A DNA stretch of 64,000 nucleotides, from NCBI RefSeq assembly GCF_000230555.1, contig NC_016078.1, positions 2,604,001 to 2,668,000 of the forward strand, written 5' to 3'. Positions 45,149 to 52,916 of the stretch are shown one piece after another. Below the pieces are notes generated by a model. That model worked only from the letters and a program-made list of their open reading frames with translations. It was not told where the DNA came from and did not search any database. Origin of the DNA: Pelagibacterium halotolerans B2. GTDB lineage: Bacteria; Pseudomonadota; Alphaproteobacteria; Rhizobiales; Devosiaceae. Position numbers and translations under genes: made by a program. The stretch's first letter is position 1, and the number at the start of each line of letters is the position of its first letter.

Positions 45149-45185
45149 ACAGACGGGCGTTTTTCGCCGTTTCGCGATTTTCAAG

Positions 45186-45518
45186 TCATCGAAACTCAAC
45201 CAGCCTTGCGCTTCTTCCCATCTCAATGATGCTCAAACCACCGAACGCCGGCGGCAGGTCCGGTGGCGGTGTCGGATCGCGTTCGATATCGGGCAAATGG
45301 ATGCCGCACGCTTTGCGATACTTCTGCGGCTTTCGGCGATCCGTCGTCCATGGACAGTCTGCTGCGAGCAGATTGAGCATTTGCTCCAGACTGGTGTCGG
45401 CGCCATATTTCGCCGCCAGGCGCGCCAACCGATATTGTCCCGATCGGCGGCACAGGTTGCACTGCACGCGGCATACGACCCACGGGTAATCGATGATGAG
45501 GACCGGTTTCGATTTCAT
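45186..45518 (-). CDS. Cys-rich small protein, cassette A gene 3 (unknown function)
   Basis: 110 residues: VLIIDYPWVVCRVQCNLCRR then SGQYRLARLAAKYGADTSLE, LLAADCPWTTDRRKPQKYRK and ACGIHLPDIERDP. The Cys pattern (C-x3-C-x2-C, then CP and CG) suggests a zinc-binding fold. The paralogue at 48827-49201 is about 80% identical over the first 90 residues. The sequence GTTCCGGTTTCGTTCTA lies just upstream of both genes, showing a duplicated promoter region. Small proteins of this type occur in rhizobial phage-like regions; the role is unknown. Confidence 0.8.
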   Translation of the reverse strand: MKSKPVLIIDYPWVVCRVQCNLCRRSGQYRLARLAAKYGADTSLEQMLNLLAADCPWTTDRRKPQKYRKACGIHLPDIERDPTPPPDLPPAFGGLSIIEMGRSARLVEFR

Positions 45519-45703
45519 GCCCTAAAAATAGAACGAAACCGGAACATGGACAAGCGTCGAGAATTGGACCGGAAATCCGTTTACTTGAGATGGATCGCGC
45601 CCTTGATTCTTGACAGGCCGTCCCAATCCCGTCCCAGCGCCGAATTTCCACTGGGACGGCCTCACGGCCATCTCAAAAACTTCAGCATTTCCTGGGGTTT
45701 TGC

Positions 45704-45757
45704 TGGTGCCGGCAGCAGGACTTGAACCAGCGACCCTCTGATTACAAATCAGATGCT
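45704..45757 (-). other. 3' half of tRNA-Thr(TGT): probable integration scar
   Basis: On the minus strand: anticodon stem-loop TCTGA-TTTGTAA-TCAGA, then a T arm with GGTTCAAGTCC and an acceptor end GCCGGCACCA. The 5' half (acceptor GCCGGC, D arm) is absent upstream, so this is not a functional tRNA gene. Integrases recreate such 3' halves at one end of an inserted element. Confidence 0.8.
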
Positions 45758-45780
45758 TGAGACAAAGAGACTTTGGAGGA

Positions 45781-45827
45781 TGATGGGTGTAACTGGGATT
45801 GAACCAGGACCCCTGCCGTGTGAACGC
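45781..45827 (-). other. 3' half of a second tRNA, probably tRNA-Val(CAC): integration scar
   Basis: On the minus strand: loop TTCACAC with 3' stem GGCAG, T arm CTGG-TTCAATC-CCAG, then TACACCCA and TCA in place of CCA. The 5' stem (ATGCG) does not pair with GGCAG, so the tRNA identity stops at the anticodon loop. Lies only 24 bases from the tRNA-Thr half and 150 from the integrase stop. Confidence 0.65.
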
Positions 45828-45975
45828 ATTGTTGGGTCGTCTGCGCGCCCCGCGAGTCTGGGCTATCCGATTGTTTCCAACACTCTTTTTGGTCTCCCTG
45901 TTCCCGCCCGCTACCGGTCGTGACCGTCTATTCGTACCGAAACCGGGGCTATTCGTAACATTCGTACCAGCCCGA

Positions 45976-47152
45976 TTACGATGCGGCAGCCCTCTTCTGA
46001 TACTCGACGTGGCAGTGGCCGTAGGTGGTCTCGACCATGGCTTCCGTCATCCCCAAGTAGTAAGCCACCTCTGCCGTTGGAACGCCAGCCAGGAGCATCA
46101 AGGTCGCCCGTGTGTGCCGCAGGATATGAGGGGTCGGCATGGTCTCGCGCATCGATCCATCGACGTCCCTGCGATCTAGGCCCGCATGGCGCGCAGCCGT
46201 CGCAAAGGATTGGTCGATCCGATCGATGCTTCTTCCGATCGGCCTGGCGCCATTCCTCAAGCATCGGGAATAGACGGTCATGGATTCGACACGCGGTCTC
46301 CCGCTTCCGCGTCTTAGGTTCGCCTGGACCGGATCGGTGGCACGTGCGGGTCGTCATGTCGAAATAGCCATGCATGTCACCTCGGCTCCAGCGTTGTCGC
46401 AGGATGCCCCCGTGACGTGAGCCCTGGAAGAAAGCGATATGGATAAACCGCGCCAGGTGCTCTTGCGGTCGCTTGTTATTCTCCCAGATCGGTTGGCGTG
46501 TGGCGACGTCCGATGCCACCCACCGGTCACCCATCGCGCACCGGGTGAGGCGCTCATACTCAATCTCGGTCAGCCAGTCGGGGGTCTTCATCCTCTTTCC
46601 GGGTCGGGTAACGACCGGAACGGCCGTGAGCATGTGCTCGCGATGCCAGACACCGATCGCAGCCGAAAGGGTATTGAGCTCGCGGGCTGCCGTCTGGTCG
46701 GACACAGGCTTCTTGATCTTCGCTCCTGGCGGCGCCCATGTCTGCGCACAACGCCATTCGACATACCCCTCACACGTCGACCGCTTGACCTGAGCGAGGA
46801 CCTTGTCGCCCCAATAGCCAAGCAGGTGCTCGATATGGATGCCGATGAATTCCCGATTGCCGGCGTCATTGCGCTTCGAATGACCGTAGAACGCCAGCAC
46901 CTGCGCGACGGAGACCAGTTTCGGATTCGAGGCTATCTCCTCGTCGAGCTGGACGAGGACGGGCGACGGCACGGACGAAGTGCGTCTGGTCGCTATGTGG
47001 ACAGCTAACGCCTTCTCAGCATCCTCGCGACAGCTTGCGCTTGCTCGAGGGAGCCTTTTGACATACCCGCCGCTGTCTCGGATCTGCCATTGCTCGCGGC
47101 TCTTGTCGTAATAGAGGTGGGCGCCACGGGCTGCCGGCATGTGTCTCTCCAT
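45976..47152 (-). pseudogene. Phage/island-type tyrosine integrase, frameshifted near 46240
   Basis: The N-terminal frame gives an arm-binding start (GAHLYYDKSREQWQIRDSGG), core-binding domain, and the catalytic Arg box HIAFFQGSRHGGILRQRW. Near LEEW (about 46240) the correct frame switches to ARPIGRSIDRIDQSFATAAR, then TPHILRHTRATLMLLAGVPT and the Tyr box VETTYGHCHVEYQ, ending at 45976. All catalytic residues exist but in two frames, so either the gene is dead or one base is wrong. Start ATG at 47152 (or 47140). It points at the two tRNA scars. Confidence 0.85.
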
Positions 47153-47415
47153 TCACGTAGTGTCCGCGGGGTTACCTTTAATAGGCGCCCGTGACGTTCT
47201 GGAGTGAGCTCGCCGCGGGAGATAGCGCCCCGCAATTCCTTGACAGTGACCCCGGACATTTCCGGCAACGTGCAGGCCTCTTCGAGACTCATGCGATGGT
47301 CTGGATGCACACCAAAAAGATCGTGATCGAGCTGGGCCTGGGCCTCGGGCGACGCGTTCAACTCTTCGATCATCCACTGGAGGGGTTCGAATCCCTCATG
47401 CACTGTCAATTTCAT
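47005..47415 (-). CDS. Excisionase-like HTH protein upstream of the integrase
   Basis: 136 residues from ATG 47415. A MerR/Xis-like segment reads GVTVKELRGAISRGELTPER then HGRLLKVTPRTLREW, the usual pattern of helix-turn-helix excisionases. Preceded by an acidic helical N-terminus. It overlaps the integrase start by about 148 bases in another frame, an unusually long overlap. A longer upstream reading frame lacks support. Likely directionality factor of the island. Confidence 0.65.
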   Translation of the reverse strand: MKLTVHEGFEPLQWMIEELNASPEAQAQLDHDLFGVHPDHRMSLEEACTLPEMSGVTVKELRGAISRGELTPERHGRLLKVTPRTLREWRDTCRQPVAPTSITTRAASNGRSETAAGMSKGSLEQAQAVARMLRRR

Positions 47416-47567
47416 GATTCGACGTTGACGCATGTTGTTGTGCACGGTCAAGCTCAGTGGCTGGCAAGATGAAGAGAAGGTTAATCGGGACGATACATCG
47501 AAATCATCATTGCCAGTTTGTGCTGCTCGCGATAAAGAAAAAAGAAGGCATGACGGAGCTACGCATC

Positions 47568-48113
47568 TCAAGGCAACAATACAAAACCTTGAGAATGGTC
47601 AGCTGCACGCTCCCTTTCGGCCGCTATTATAGCATTGATGCAATCCACAAGCGCGTTCTGCAATTCTCGCAATGGGCCCACAATCCCAAAAGTCGATCTC
47701 GGCTGGTGCCCGACCGCGTGGTCAAGATCGGTGATTAGCTGCACCGCTTTCAGCTCATCTCTGTTAACAATCGCGTCAAACACCGTTTGTCCGTAGATGC
47801 CGCTACGGTGTTGGTAGGTGTTTGACAATCGTTCGTACTGCTCACCAGCCTCGTCGACCTCGTCAAATCCTCCGGCATCGTAGATGTAATACAGCCCAAG
47901 GTCCGTAAGCTCCTGGATTTCTTCGATCAGTTCAGGATGGCTCAGAGACGACGTGTATTGCGAGAGCGCAGAAACGGCTGAAAGGCTGAAAAGCCGTGCC
48001 TCGATGCCACTATACCCCCTCGCGGCCCTCAGGTCTGCATAAATGTCGTCGATGTTCTCTGAGAGCCTGACAAATCGTTGCCATCGAACTTCTCTCATTT
48101 CGTCAGATGTCAT
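47568..48113 (-). CDS. Hypothetical soluble protein, mostly helical
   Basis: 181 residues, acidic, no signal peptide. RLSENIDDIYADLRAARGYS, then ELIEEIQELTDLGLYYIYDA and FGIVGPLRELQNALVDCINA indicate a helical bundle. No family recognised. It lies behind the nuclease gene on the same strand (18-base gap) and is followed by a 150-base gap before the excisionase. Confidence 0.6.
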   Translation of the reverse strand: MTSDEMREVRWQRFVRLSENIDDIYADLRAARGYSGIEARLFSLSAVSALSQYTSSLSHPELIEEIQELTDLGLYYIYDAGGFDEVDEAGEQYERLSNTYQHRSGIYGQTVFDAIVNRDELKAVQLITDLDHAVGHQPRSTFGIVGPLRELQNALVDCINAIIAAERERAADHSQGFVLLP

Positions 48114-48131
48114 CGGGTTAAATCTTCCTGA

Positions 48132-48590
48132 TCACACCAAAAAAAATGGCCCTTCCGGATACCAGCGCGCCAAGCCTTCATCGACGAGGATCTGGCCGAC
48201 ATCGACACCATCAATGACAAAATTGGCCAACTGGCGCTGGCTTCGAGTATTGTCGAAACCGCCGCGCTCTATCGTCCATGCATTGCCGTTTAGCAGATCC
48301 TGAAACCTTGATGTGGCTTCAGATGCGAGCTCTACTTCGAGTTCGGTCCCGCCATTAGGACATTTCGAATTTCCGCGGTTGGGCTCGGGAGTGTCGTATG
48401 ACTCAAGTCGAATATTTTCGCCGAAGAGCCAGAGCGTGTCGCCATCGACGATGCAAGTCTTATCGGGCGTGTTAGGCTGGCTGGGACCGCAGATGTCGAG
48501 CTGGGGATAATCAGCGAATGCGGCTCCGGAGATTAACGCCAGTACAACGATAAGTGCTCCCCTCATCAATAGCGAGAATGCGATAGACAT
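48132..48590 (-). CDS. Secreted thermonuclease-like (SNase) protein
   Basis: 152 residues. Signal peptide at residues 1-24 (LLMRGALIVVLALISGAAFA). CIVDGDTLWLFGENIRLESY and DTPEP are the SNase active-site strand with the Asp and Arg ligands; later QRQLANFVIDGVDVGQILVD and EGLARWY complete the OB fold. Hydrolyses DNA/RNA outside the cytoplasm in characterised members. The ATG at 48590 follows GGGGGATCC; an upstream ATG at 48638 is not needed. Confidence 0.82.
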   Translation of the reverse strand: MSIAFSLLMRGALIVVLALISGAAFADYPQLDICGPSQPNTPDKTCIVDGDTLWLFGENIRLESYDTPEPNRGNSKCPNGGTELEVELASEATSRFQDLLNGNAWTIERGGFDNTRSQRQLANFVIDGVDVGQILVDEGLARWYPEGPFFLV

Positions 48591-48647
48591 GGATCCCCCA
48601 AAGCAAAACTTGAATAGCTTTAAGATGGACCGCGCCATCGGTCAAAC

Positions 48648-48743
48648 ATGAGCTGGACCGTGAGAATCCTTATCGCGTGCGGCATTCTTAGCATCATCCT
48701 ATCCGCCATCGGCGCCTTTCAGCTCATCGCCAGCATGTTCTAA
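48648..48743 (+). CDS. 31-residue single-pass membrane peptide
   Basis: MSWTVRILIACGILSIILSA then IGAFQLIASMF and TAA. One uninterrupted hydrophobic helix with a positive N-terminus, the form of many small phage or toxin-like membrane peptides. No strong ribosome site is visible. It diverges from the nuclease gene and ends exactly where the 26-bp dyad begins. Too short to be sure. Confidence 0.35.
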   Translation: MSWTVRILIACGILSIILSAIGAFQLIASMF

Positions 48744-48769
48744 ACCAAGTGAACTCCACTTTACTTGGT
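48744..48769. repeat. 26-bp dyad, copy 1 (upstream of the Cys-rich gene)
   Basis: Arms ACCAAGTGAA and TTTACTTGGT (9 of 10 pairs) around CTCCAC. Located 58 bases before the ATG at 48827. Closely related copies occur at 49172 and 54290. A decayed half site (CAAGTAAAC on the minus strand near 45580) lies at a similar distance before the paralogue at 45518. Confidence 0.65.
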
Positions 48770-48826
48770 ATTCCTCATACTCCTCCCTGCTTGCCCGTGT
48801 TCCGGTTTCGTTCTAATTTCGAGGGC

Positions 48827-49201
48827 ATGAAGAATCGCCCCGTCCTCATAGTGGATTATCCGTGGGTCGTGTGCCGCGTGGCATGCAATCTGTGCCGGCG
48901 ATCGGGTCAATACCGGCTCGCCAGGTTAGCCGAGAAATACGGCGCCGACACATCCCTGGCGCACATGCTCAGTCTGTTGGCAGCGGATTGCCCGTGGACG
49001 GCCGACCGGTTCAAGCCGCAAAAATATCGCAAGGGCTGCGGCATCCATTTGCCAGCCATCGAGCGAGACCCGACGCCTCCTGACCTGCCGCCGGCGATGG
49101 ACGGGCTGTCCGTCAATCGAGGGTGGGAAGAAGAAGGCGGCTGGGTGAGGTCTCCGACCGATGCAAGGAATACCAAGCAAAGTCGAGTTTACTTGGTTTA
49201 G
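48827..49201 (+). CDS. Cys-rich small protein, cassette B gene 3 (unknown function)
   Basis: 124 residues. VLIVDYPWVVCRVACNLCRR, SGQYRLARLAEKYGADTSLA, LLAADCPWTADRFKPQKYRK and GCGIHLPAIERDP match the paralogue at 45186-45518 almost residue for residue; the C-terminal 30 residues differ. Its last codons (TKQSRVYLV) are encoded by dyad copy 2, so the tail may have been changed by arrival of that repeat. The stop codon overlaps the metallophosphoesterase stop on the other strand. Confidence 0.8.
   Translation: MKNRPVLIVDYPWVVCRVACNLCRRSGQYRLARLAEKYGADTSLAHMLSLLAADCPWTADRFKPQKYRKGCGIHLPAIERDPTPPDLPPAMDGLSVNRGWEEEGGWVRSPTDARNTKQSRVYLV
49172..49197. repeat. 26-bp dyad, copy 2 (within the 3' end of the Cys-rich gene)
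   Basis: Arms ACCAAGCAAA and TTTACTTGGT around a GTCGAG centre. With copy 1 it brackets the Cys-rich gene exactly. Confidence 0.65.
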
Positions 49202-49836
49202 AACTCACCCTGCTCCGGCGTCAGCTTAGCCAATTCATCCTGCTCTTCCTGCCACGACAGGCCACGGAAATCGCGGGTCTGCTGCCTTGCGAGCCACTCA
49301 CGGACGCCGTTGATATTGAGCGGTGCGAAACCCACATGATCGACCCCGACATCAAGCGCACGGGTGCTCGACGGGATGTTGCTGTGCACGTGCCCAAAGA
49401 GATGGATGCTGTCATTGTGGAAGTGGAGCCACTCGCGCAGCGGGTAGTGATCCAAAATGATTTTGGTGCCGCCGTGCTGCAAGATTTTCCGATGCTGTAC
49501 CGAAGCCCAATCCAATTCGAGCGTCGTTTCGTCATCGTGGTTGCCGATGATGAGGTGCTTGCGCCCGTGTAGCTGTTTGAAAATCTTTTCGGCGTGGTCG
49601 GCATCGCCTCGGTATGCGAAATCGCCAAGGTGCCAGACCTCGTCTCCGGGCTGGACCACGCTATTCCATTGCTCGATCATGTGCCGGTCCATCTCGGCGA
49701 CGCTCTCGAACGGGCGCGCGCACATGCGCATCATGCCAGCGTGGCCGAAGTGCGTATCGCTGATGAAGTGGTGGTGCTCGTCAATGCGGAGTGCTTTGGT
49801 CTGAAGAAGTTCAGCACGGAGCATGGTCTTTGTCAT
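49198..49836 (-). CDS. Metallophosphoesterase, cassette B gene 2
   Basis: 212 residues of the calcineurin-like fold with a complete motif set: FISDTHFGHAGMM (I), VWHLGDFAYRG (II), IIGNHDDET (III), LDHYPLREW (IV) and LFGHVHSN (V). It has a 25-residue N-terminal and a 45-residue C-terminal extension (EWLARQQTRDFRGLSWQEEQ) relative to its paralogue at 44413. GGAGG is 8 bases before ATG 49836. Twelve bases separate it from the small gene upstream, the same order as in cassette A. Confidence 0.88.
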   Translation of the reverse strand: MTKTMLRAELLQTKALRIDEHHHFISDTHFGHAGMMRMCARPFESVAEMDRHMIEQWNSVVQPGDEVWHLGDFAYRGDADHAEKIFKQLHGRKHLIIGNHDDETTLELDWASVQHRKILQHGGTKIILDHYPLREWLHFHNDSIHLFGHVHSNIPSSTRALDVGVDHVGFAPLNINGVREWLARQQTRDFRGLSWQEEQDELAKLTPEQGEF

Positions 49837-49851
49837 CAATCCATCCTCCCT

Positions 49852-50154
49852 TCAGTTGAAGCTCACAACGGCATCGGGATCTTCGAGTCGATCGAAGCGA
49901 GCGGTCATGGACTTTGCGAACGAATCTGTGTCGGCATACGCTTGCTCGAGCGTCACGTCAAAGCGATCGGAGATGTAGACGAGGAGTGCCGCGCCCCAAG
50001 ACACATCCTGGTCGTACCAAAAGTCGACGAGATCAACCCACTTCTGGTCCTGGCCAAGGGCACCTTCCGGCTCCAGTTCGGTAGGCGGGGCAATGTAGGC
50101 AATGCGCTCGGCCTCAAGCCCGGTCGCGATCTTTTCGGCGGGGGTTCTTGGCAT
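49852..50154 (-). CDS. Small acidic protein, cassette B gene 1 (unknown function)
   Basis: 100 residues: MPRTPAEKIATGLEAERIAY, ELEPEGALGQDQKWVDLVDF, LLVYISDRFDVTLEQAYADT and FDRLEDPDAVVSFN. Paralogue of the protein at 44096. GGAGAG precedes the ATG. A longer upstream frame exists, but the paralogy fixes this start. Together with the phosphoesterase it may form a two-protein unit. Confidence 0.75.
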   Translation of the reverse strand: MPRTPAEKIATGLEAERIAYIAPPTELEPEGALGQDQKWVDLVDFWYDQDVSWGAALLVYISDRFDVTLEQAYADTDSFAKSMTARFDRLEDPDAVVSFN

Positions 50155-50200
50155 CGGGTCTCTCCTATTTCGATGTCTGACGCGATGATCGGGGGTGATC

Positions 50201-50212
50201 ATGAAAGTCACA
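50201..50212 (-). promoter_or_regulatory. Promoter segment shared with the first cassette (TGTGACTTTCAT)
   Basis: Identical 12-mer to 44040-44051, followed by GATC, 47 bases before the small gene start at 50154. Confidence 0.5.
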
Positions 50213-50250
50213 ACGTCAGAACCTACGCTTCTGCACACTGCCACCCGCGC

Positions 50251-50541
50251 TCATATATCGGACCTCGACGGCACTGATCTTGATGCCCGACGGCGCGCAA
50301 TAGCGCCATGTTCAGCCTTGAAATCCTCGGAAAATGCGACCGCGGCTCGATACGCGCCCGGATACTGCATGGTCGCCGGCTCCGACTGATAGCGCTCGCG
50401 ATTCTTCGTGCGACCGGGGCGATATAGGCTCGGAAAGAACGAAGCTTTGTCGAAGTCGTCCCACAACCACATCCAGTAACCGAGTTCTGGGTTGTCGAAC
50501 GTGTGCTTCCCCCAGTCCCAACGACCCCAATGTCCACCCAT
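50251..50541 (-). CDS. Trp-rich hypothetical protein
   Basis: 96 residues from ATG 50541: MGGHWGRWDWGKHTFDNPEL, GYWMWLWDDFDKASFFPSLY and ATMQYPGAYRAAVAFSEDFK. The clustering of Trp looks like true coding sequence. GGAG lies 4 bases before the ATG. A second overlapping frame from ATG 50599 (MVAKIETEIPQHLLDALELH) overlaps the XRE stop (TGATG) and may be the real N-terminus joined by a frameshift. Function unknown. Confidence 0.45.
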   Translation of the reverse strand: MGGHWGRWDWGKHTFDNPELGYWMWLWDDFDKASFFPSLYRPGRTKNRERYQSEPATMQYPGAYRAAVAFSEDFKAEHGAIARRRASRSVPSRSDI

Positions 50542-50598
50542 GCAGCTCCAGAGCATCGAGCAAGTGCTGCGGGATTTCGGTTTCAATCTTTGCGACCA

Positions 50599-50904
50599 TC
50601 ACCCTTCCCTCCCGACCACTGACGCTACGGCCCTAACCCGCGCCCGGGTCTCGACCGGCATCGACAGATAGGCGCGAAAGAAAGCTTCATCCTCGGCGGC
50701 GGCAAGGTCATGTTCGCTGGCCAGAAGATAGCCAGACGTCATGCCCAGGGCACTCGCGAGCCTGGAGACGAGATCGGCACCGGGATTGGTTTCCCGGTTT
50801 TCGAGGGTCCAGAGATAGGACTGAGACGTGCCCACGGTGGCGGCGAGCTTCCCGAGGCTGAGGCCCCGGGACAGGCGCAGGGCGCGGAGACGCGTGGGGG
50901 TCAT
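50599..50904 (-). CDS. XRE-family HTH transcriptional regulator
   Basis: 101 residues. A Cro/C1-type HTH occupies residues 3-58 (LRALRLSRGLSLGKLAATVG, TSQSYLWTLENRETNPGADL, VSRLASALGM), followed by a short helical tail. ATG 50904 overlaps the stop of the upstream gene (ATGA). A candidate regulator of the dyads in this region. Confidence 0.82.
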   Translation of the reverse strand: MTPTRLRALRLSRGLSLGKLAATVGTSQSYLWTLENRETNPGADLVSRLASALGMTSGYLLASEHDLAAAEDEAFFRAYLSMPVETRARVRAVASVVGREG

Positions 50905-51203
50905 TGCTCGAGCCTCTGCTGAGCGTCGGCGATTATCTTGCGCATGCTCTTTACCGCGTCGGCGGGGTGTTTGCCCTCGGCCCTGACCTCGGCTTCGAGT
51001 TCCTCGATGGGCGCGGTCAGGGCGTCGTCGGCGAGAAAGGCGGCGAGGTTGAAAGCCGATGGTTGAGGCTCCCAATTCGTCTTCGTGATGAGGTGATCGA
51101 TGTCGGTGTCGGCAGGCAATGTGCCGCTATCGACCGCTCGCTGAAGCTGCTTGCGATGGTTCGCGACTGTCGCGGCTGATGGTGTGAAAACGACCTTGCT
51201 CAT
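50901..51203 (-). CDS. Hypothetical protein paired with the XRE regulator
   Basis: 100 residues from ATG 51203 (MSKVVFTPSAATVANHRKQL), acidic, with helices LAAFLADDALTAPIEELEAE and VKSMRKIIADAQQRLEQ. No family recognised. The 4-base overlap with the XRE gene means co-translation; a toxin-antitoxin or anti-repressor pair is possible but there is no motif to prove it. Confidence 0.55.
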   Translation of the reverse strand: MSKVVFTPSAATVANHRKQLQRAVDSGTLPADTDIDHLITKTNWEPQPSAFNLAAFLADDALTAPIEELEAEVRAEGKHPADAVKSMRKIIADAQQRLEQ

Positions 51204-51248
51204 GACAAACCACCACACACCCTCACCCGCACATCCGCCGGCGCAAGA

Positions 51249-51392
51249 TCATGCTCGATGCCCGACCTGACATGACTCGCGCGCAATCTCGCGGCCGACC
51301 TTTTTCGGATCGATACCCCTCTTCATCAGTGCATCAATCTGCGATCCAAATTCGGGAAGCTCTACGCCCGTTTTCGTGATTGCTTTGCCCAT
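51249..51392 (-). CDS. 47-residue hypothetical protein
   Basis: MGKAITKTGVELPEFGSQID then ALMKRGIDPKKVGREIARES and CQVGHRA. The start overlaps the exonuclease stop as TGATG, and GAGGAG lies 6 bases before it, so translation is likely. Small, basic, no family recognised. Confidence 0.5.
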   Translation of the reverse strand: MGKAITKTGVELPEFGSQIDALMKRGIDPKKVGREIARESCQVGHRA

Positions 51393-52385
51393 CACCGCTC
51401 CTCGCCGATTGGGTTGCCACGTGCATCAGTCGCATTGGCGAAATCCAAGGGGATACTTCTGACGCACTCGTTCACGAAGGATGTCAATTCCGCATCGGCA
51501 GCCTTTGCGATATTTCCCTCAAGCAGCCCCAGCCCTGTCATCTTGCGATGCACGCTGCGCAGCCGCCGGACGTCATCATTGCAATATTCGCACACGTCAT
51601 CGAGCCGACCCGCGACGATAGCGTCCCAGACCTTGCTGCCGTCGATGTCAACCTTACCCTCGATGCCGAGAGCGCGACGCAGGCGATCAAGGCTGATGCG
51701 GTTACCGTGACCAGCCCACATCGTCATCGTGTCCTGGACGCGATCGCGGTCCCACGGGCGCGCGTCGATGGGCCACCAATCCGGGATCGTCACGCCAAGT
51801 GCGATAGCGCGTTGCCAGATAAAGCGGATGTCGAACTGGGCGTGGTGGGCAACCAGAACGGCCCCAGGTTTGGGTGTATGGTCAGCCATCCAAGCTTCCT
51901 TATCGACATCAAGGAAGTGAGGATTGGTGTAGGTATGGCGACGGTTCTCAAACAGCTCTGACAGCAACTCACGCTCACCCTTGAGCGTCATTTGGTGAAG
52001 CTTGTCGGTCACCAGGATCTCAGGCATACCGGCATCGATGAGCCGTAGCTCTTCGTTCGCGACGTTCTCGACACCCTCGTCGTTGAAAGCAAAACTTACA
52101 CAAGCAAGATGGCCTGTGCTGCCGTCGAGCGCAGTCTTGCGCCATTCGGCTTCAGCTGCTTCGGCAGCCTTGGCTTCAGCGGCGGCATGGTCGGCAATGG
52201 CCTTGGCACGATTGGCTTCCAAGCTCTCGAGATACTTCTCAGTGCCTTCCTTCGTCCGACCGTCAGCCTTCACAGCTGAGAGGTCCAAGGGCGCGACGAC
52301 GTGCTTAAGCGTCGATTTCGGCGCGAATAGCTGGATCTTGGCTTGGCATGGTCTCGCAGTCGAGATAGAGATAAAGCGGTCCCAT
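51392..52385 (-). pseudogene. DnaQ-like DEDD 3'-5' exonuclease, frameshifted near residue 24
   Basis: ATG 52385 gives MGPLYLYLDCETMPSQDPAI and RAEIDA then a stop; exo motif I (DCET) is in this short frame. The next frame continues TLKHVVAPLDLSAVKADG through a helical insert to ILVTDKLHQMTLKGERELLS, VLVAHHAQFDIRFIWQRA (motif II) and EYCNDDVRRLRSVHRKM (motif III). Only one base separates the frames near 52313. A TTG at 52288 could start the long frame, but the product would lack motif I. Start overlaps the previous stop (TAATG). Confidence 0.75.
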
Positions 52386-52831
52386 TATGCCACCTCGCCG
52401 TGTGAGGTGGTGACGAAACCGGCGATTTCTTCGAAATCTTGCATGATTTCGAGCTGAGATCCGGCTTTTGCCTTGAGCTTCTCGAAATGCTCTTCGTCAC
52501 GCGCTACGCGGATCAGCTCCGAAAGCCAGCATTCGACCGACTGGCCGTAGACAGTCTCGGCGTAGATGAGCAGCGCGCTCCGGTCATCGATAGACAGGGT
52601 CCACCATCCGGCGTCGCGTCCCCAGCGGACGTCGACGATATCAAATCCGAGACTGTCGGGGTCTGGACTACTGTCTGACTCCTCATCGCCTTCGCCGCCA
52701 TCATCGTCGTCATCGCCACCGATCGGCGGGATGGACGGCATTGCGGCAGGGGCGGCACCGGAACCGCGGCCATCGGGCGCGGAGTGGGTGGGCTTCATTT
52801 TCTCATGTGCAACGATCAGCTGGTATGTCAC
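52385..52831 (-). CDS. Hypothetical protein with an acidic linker
   Basis: About 148 residues from a GTG at 52831 that has GGAG 7 bases upstream; an ATG at 52873 would add 14 residues. An acidic, disordered stretch (DDDDDGGEGDEESDSSPDPD) precedes a compact domain VRWGRDAGWWTLSIDDRSAL and AETVYGQSVECWLSELIRVA. Function unknown. Same transcript as the exonuclease. Confidence 0.55.
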   Translation of the reverse strand: MTYQLIVAHEKMKPTHSAPDGRGSGAAPAAMPSIPPIGGDDDDDGGEGDEESDSSPDPDSLGFDIVDVRWGRDAGWWTLSIDDRSALLIYAETVYGQSVECWLSELIRVARDEEHFEKLKAKAGSQLEIMQDFEEIAGFVTTSHGEVA

Positions 52832-52916
52832 GCTATTCTCCGTGTTTGCGTGTTGAGGGGGTATTCTCGGCATTGCCGGGAAGCGGCGCCTCCACGGACG
52901 CCGCTATCGAGCAAGG

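Noticed and set aside
45704..45827. Functional tRNA genes
   Set aside because: Only 3' halves are present; no acceptor 5' strand or D arm can be folded from the upstream sequence.
50901..51203. Toxin-antitoxin call for the XRE gene and its partner
   Set aside because: The partner lacks any recognisable toxin motif; only the gene overlap supports it.
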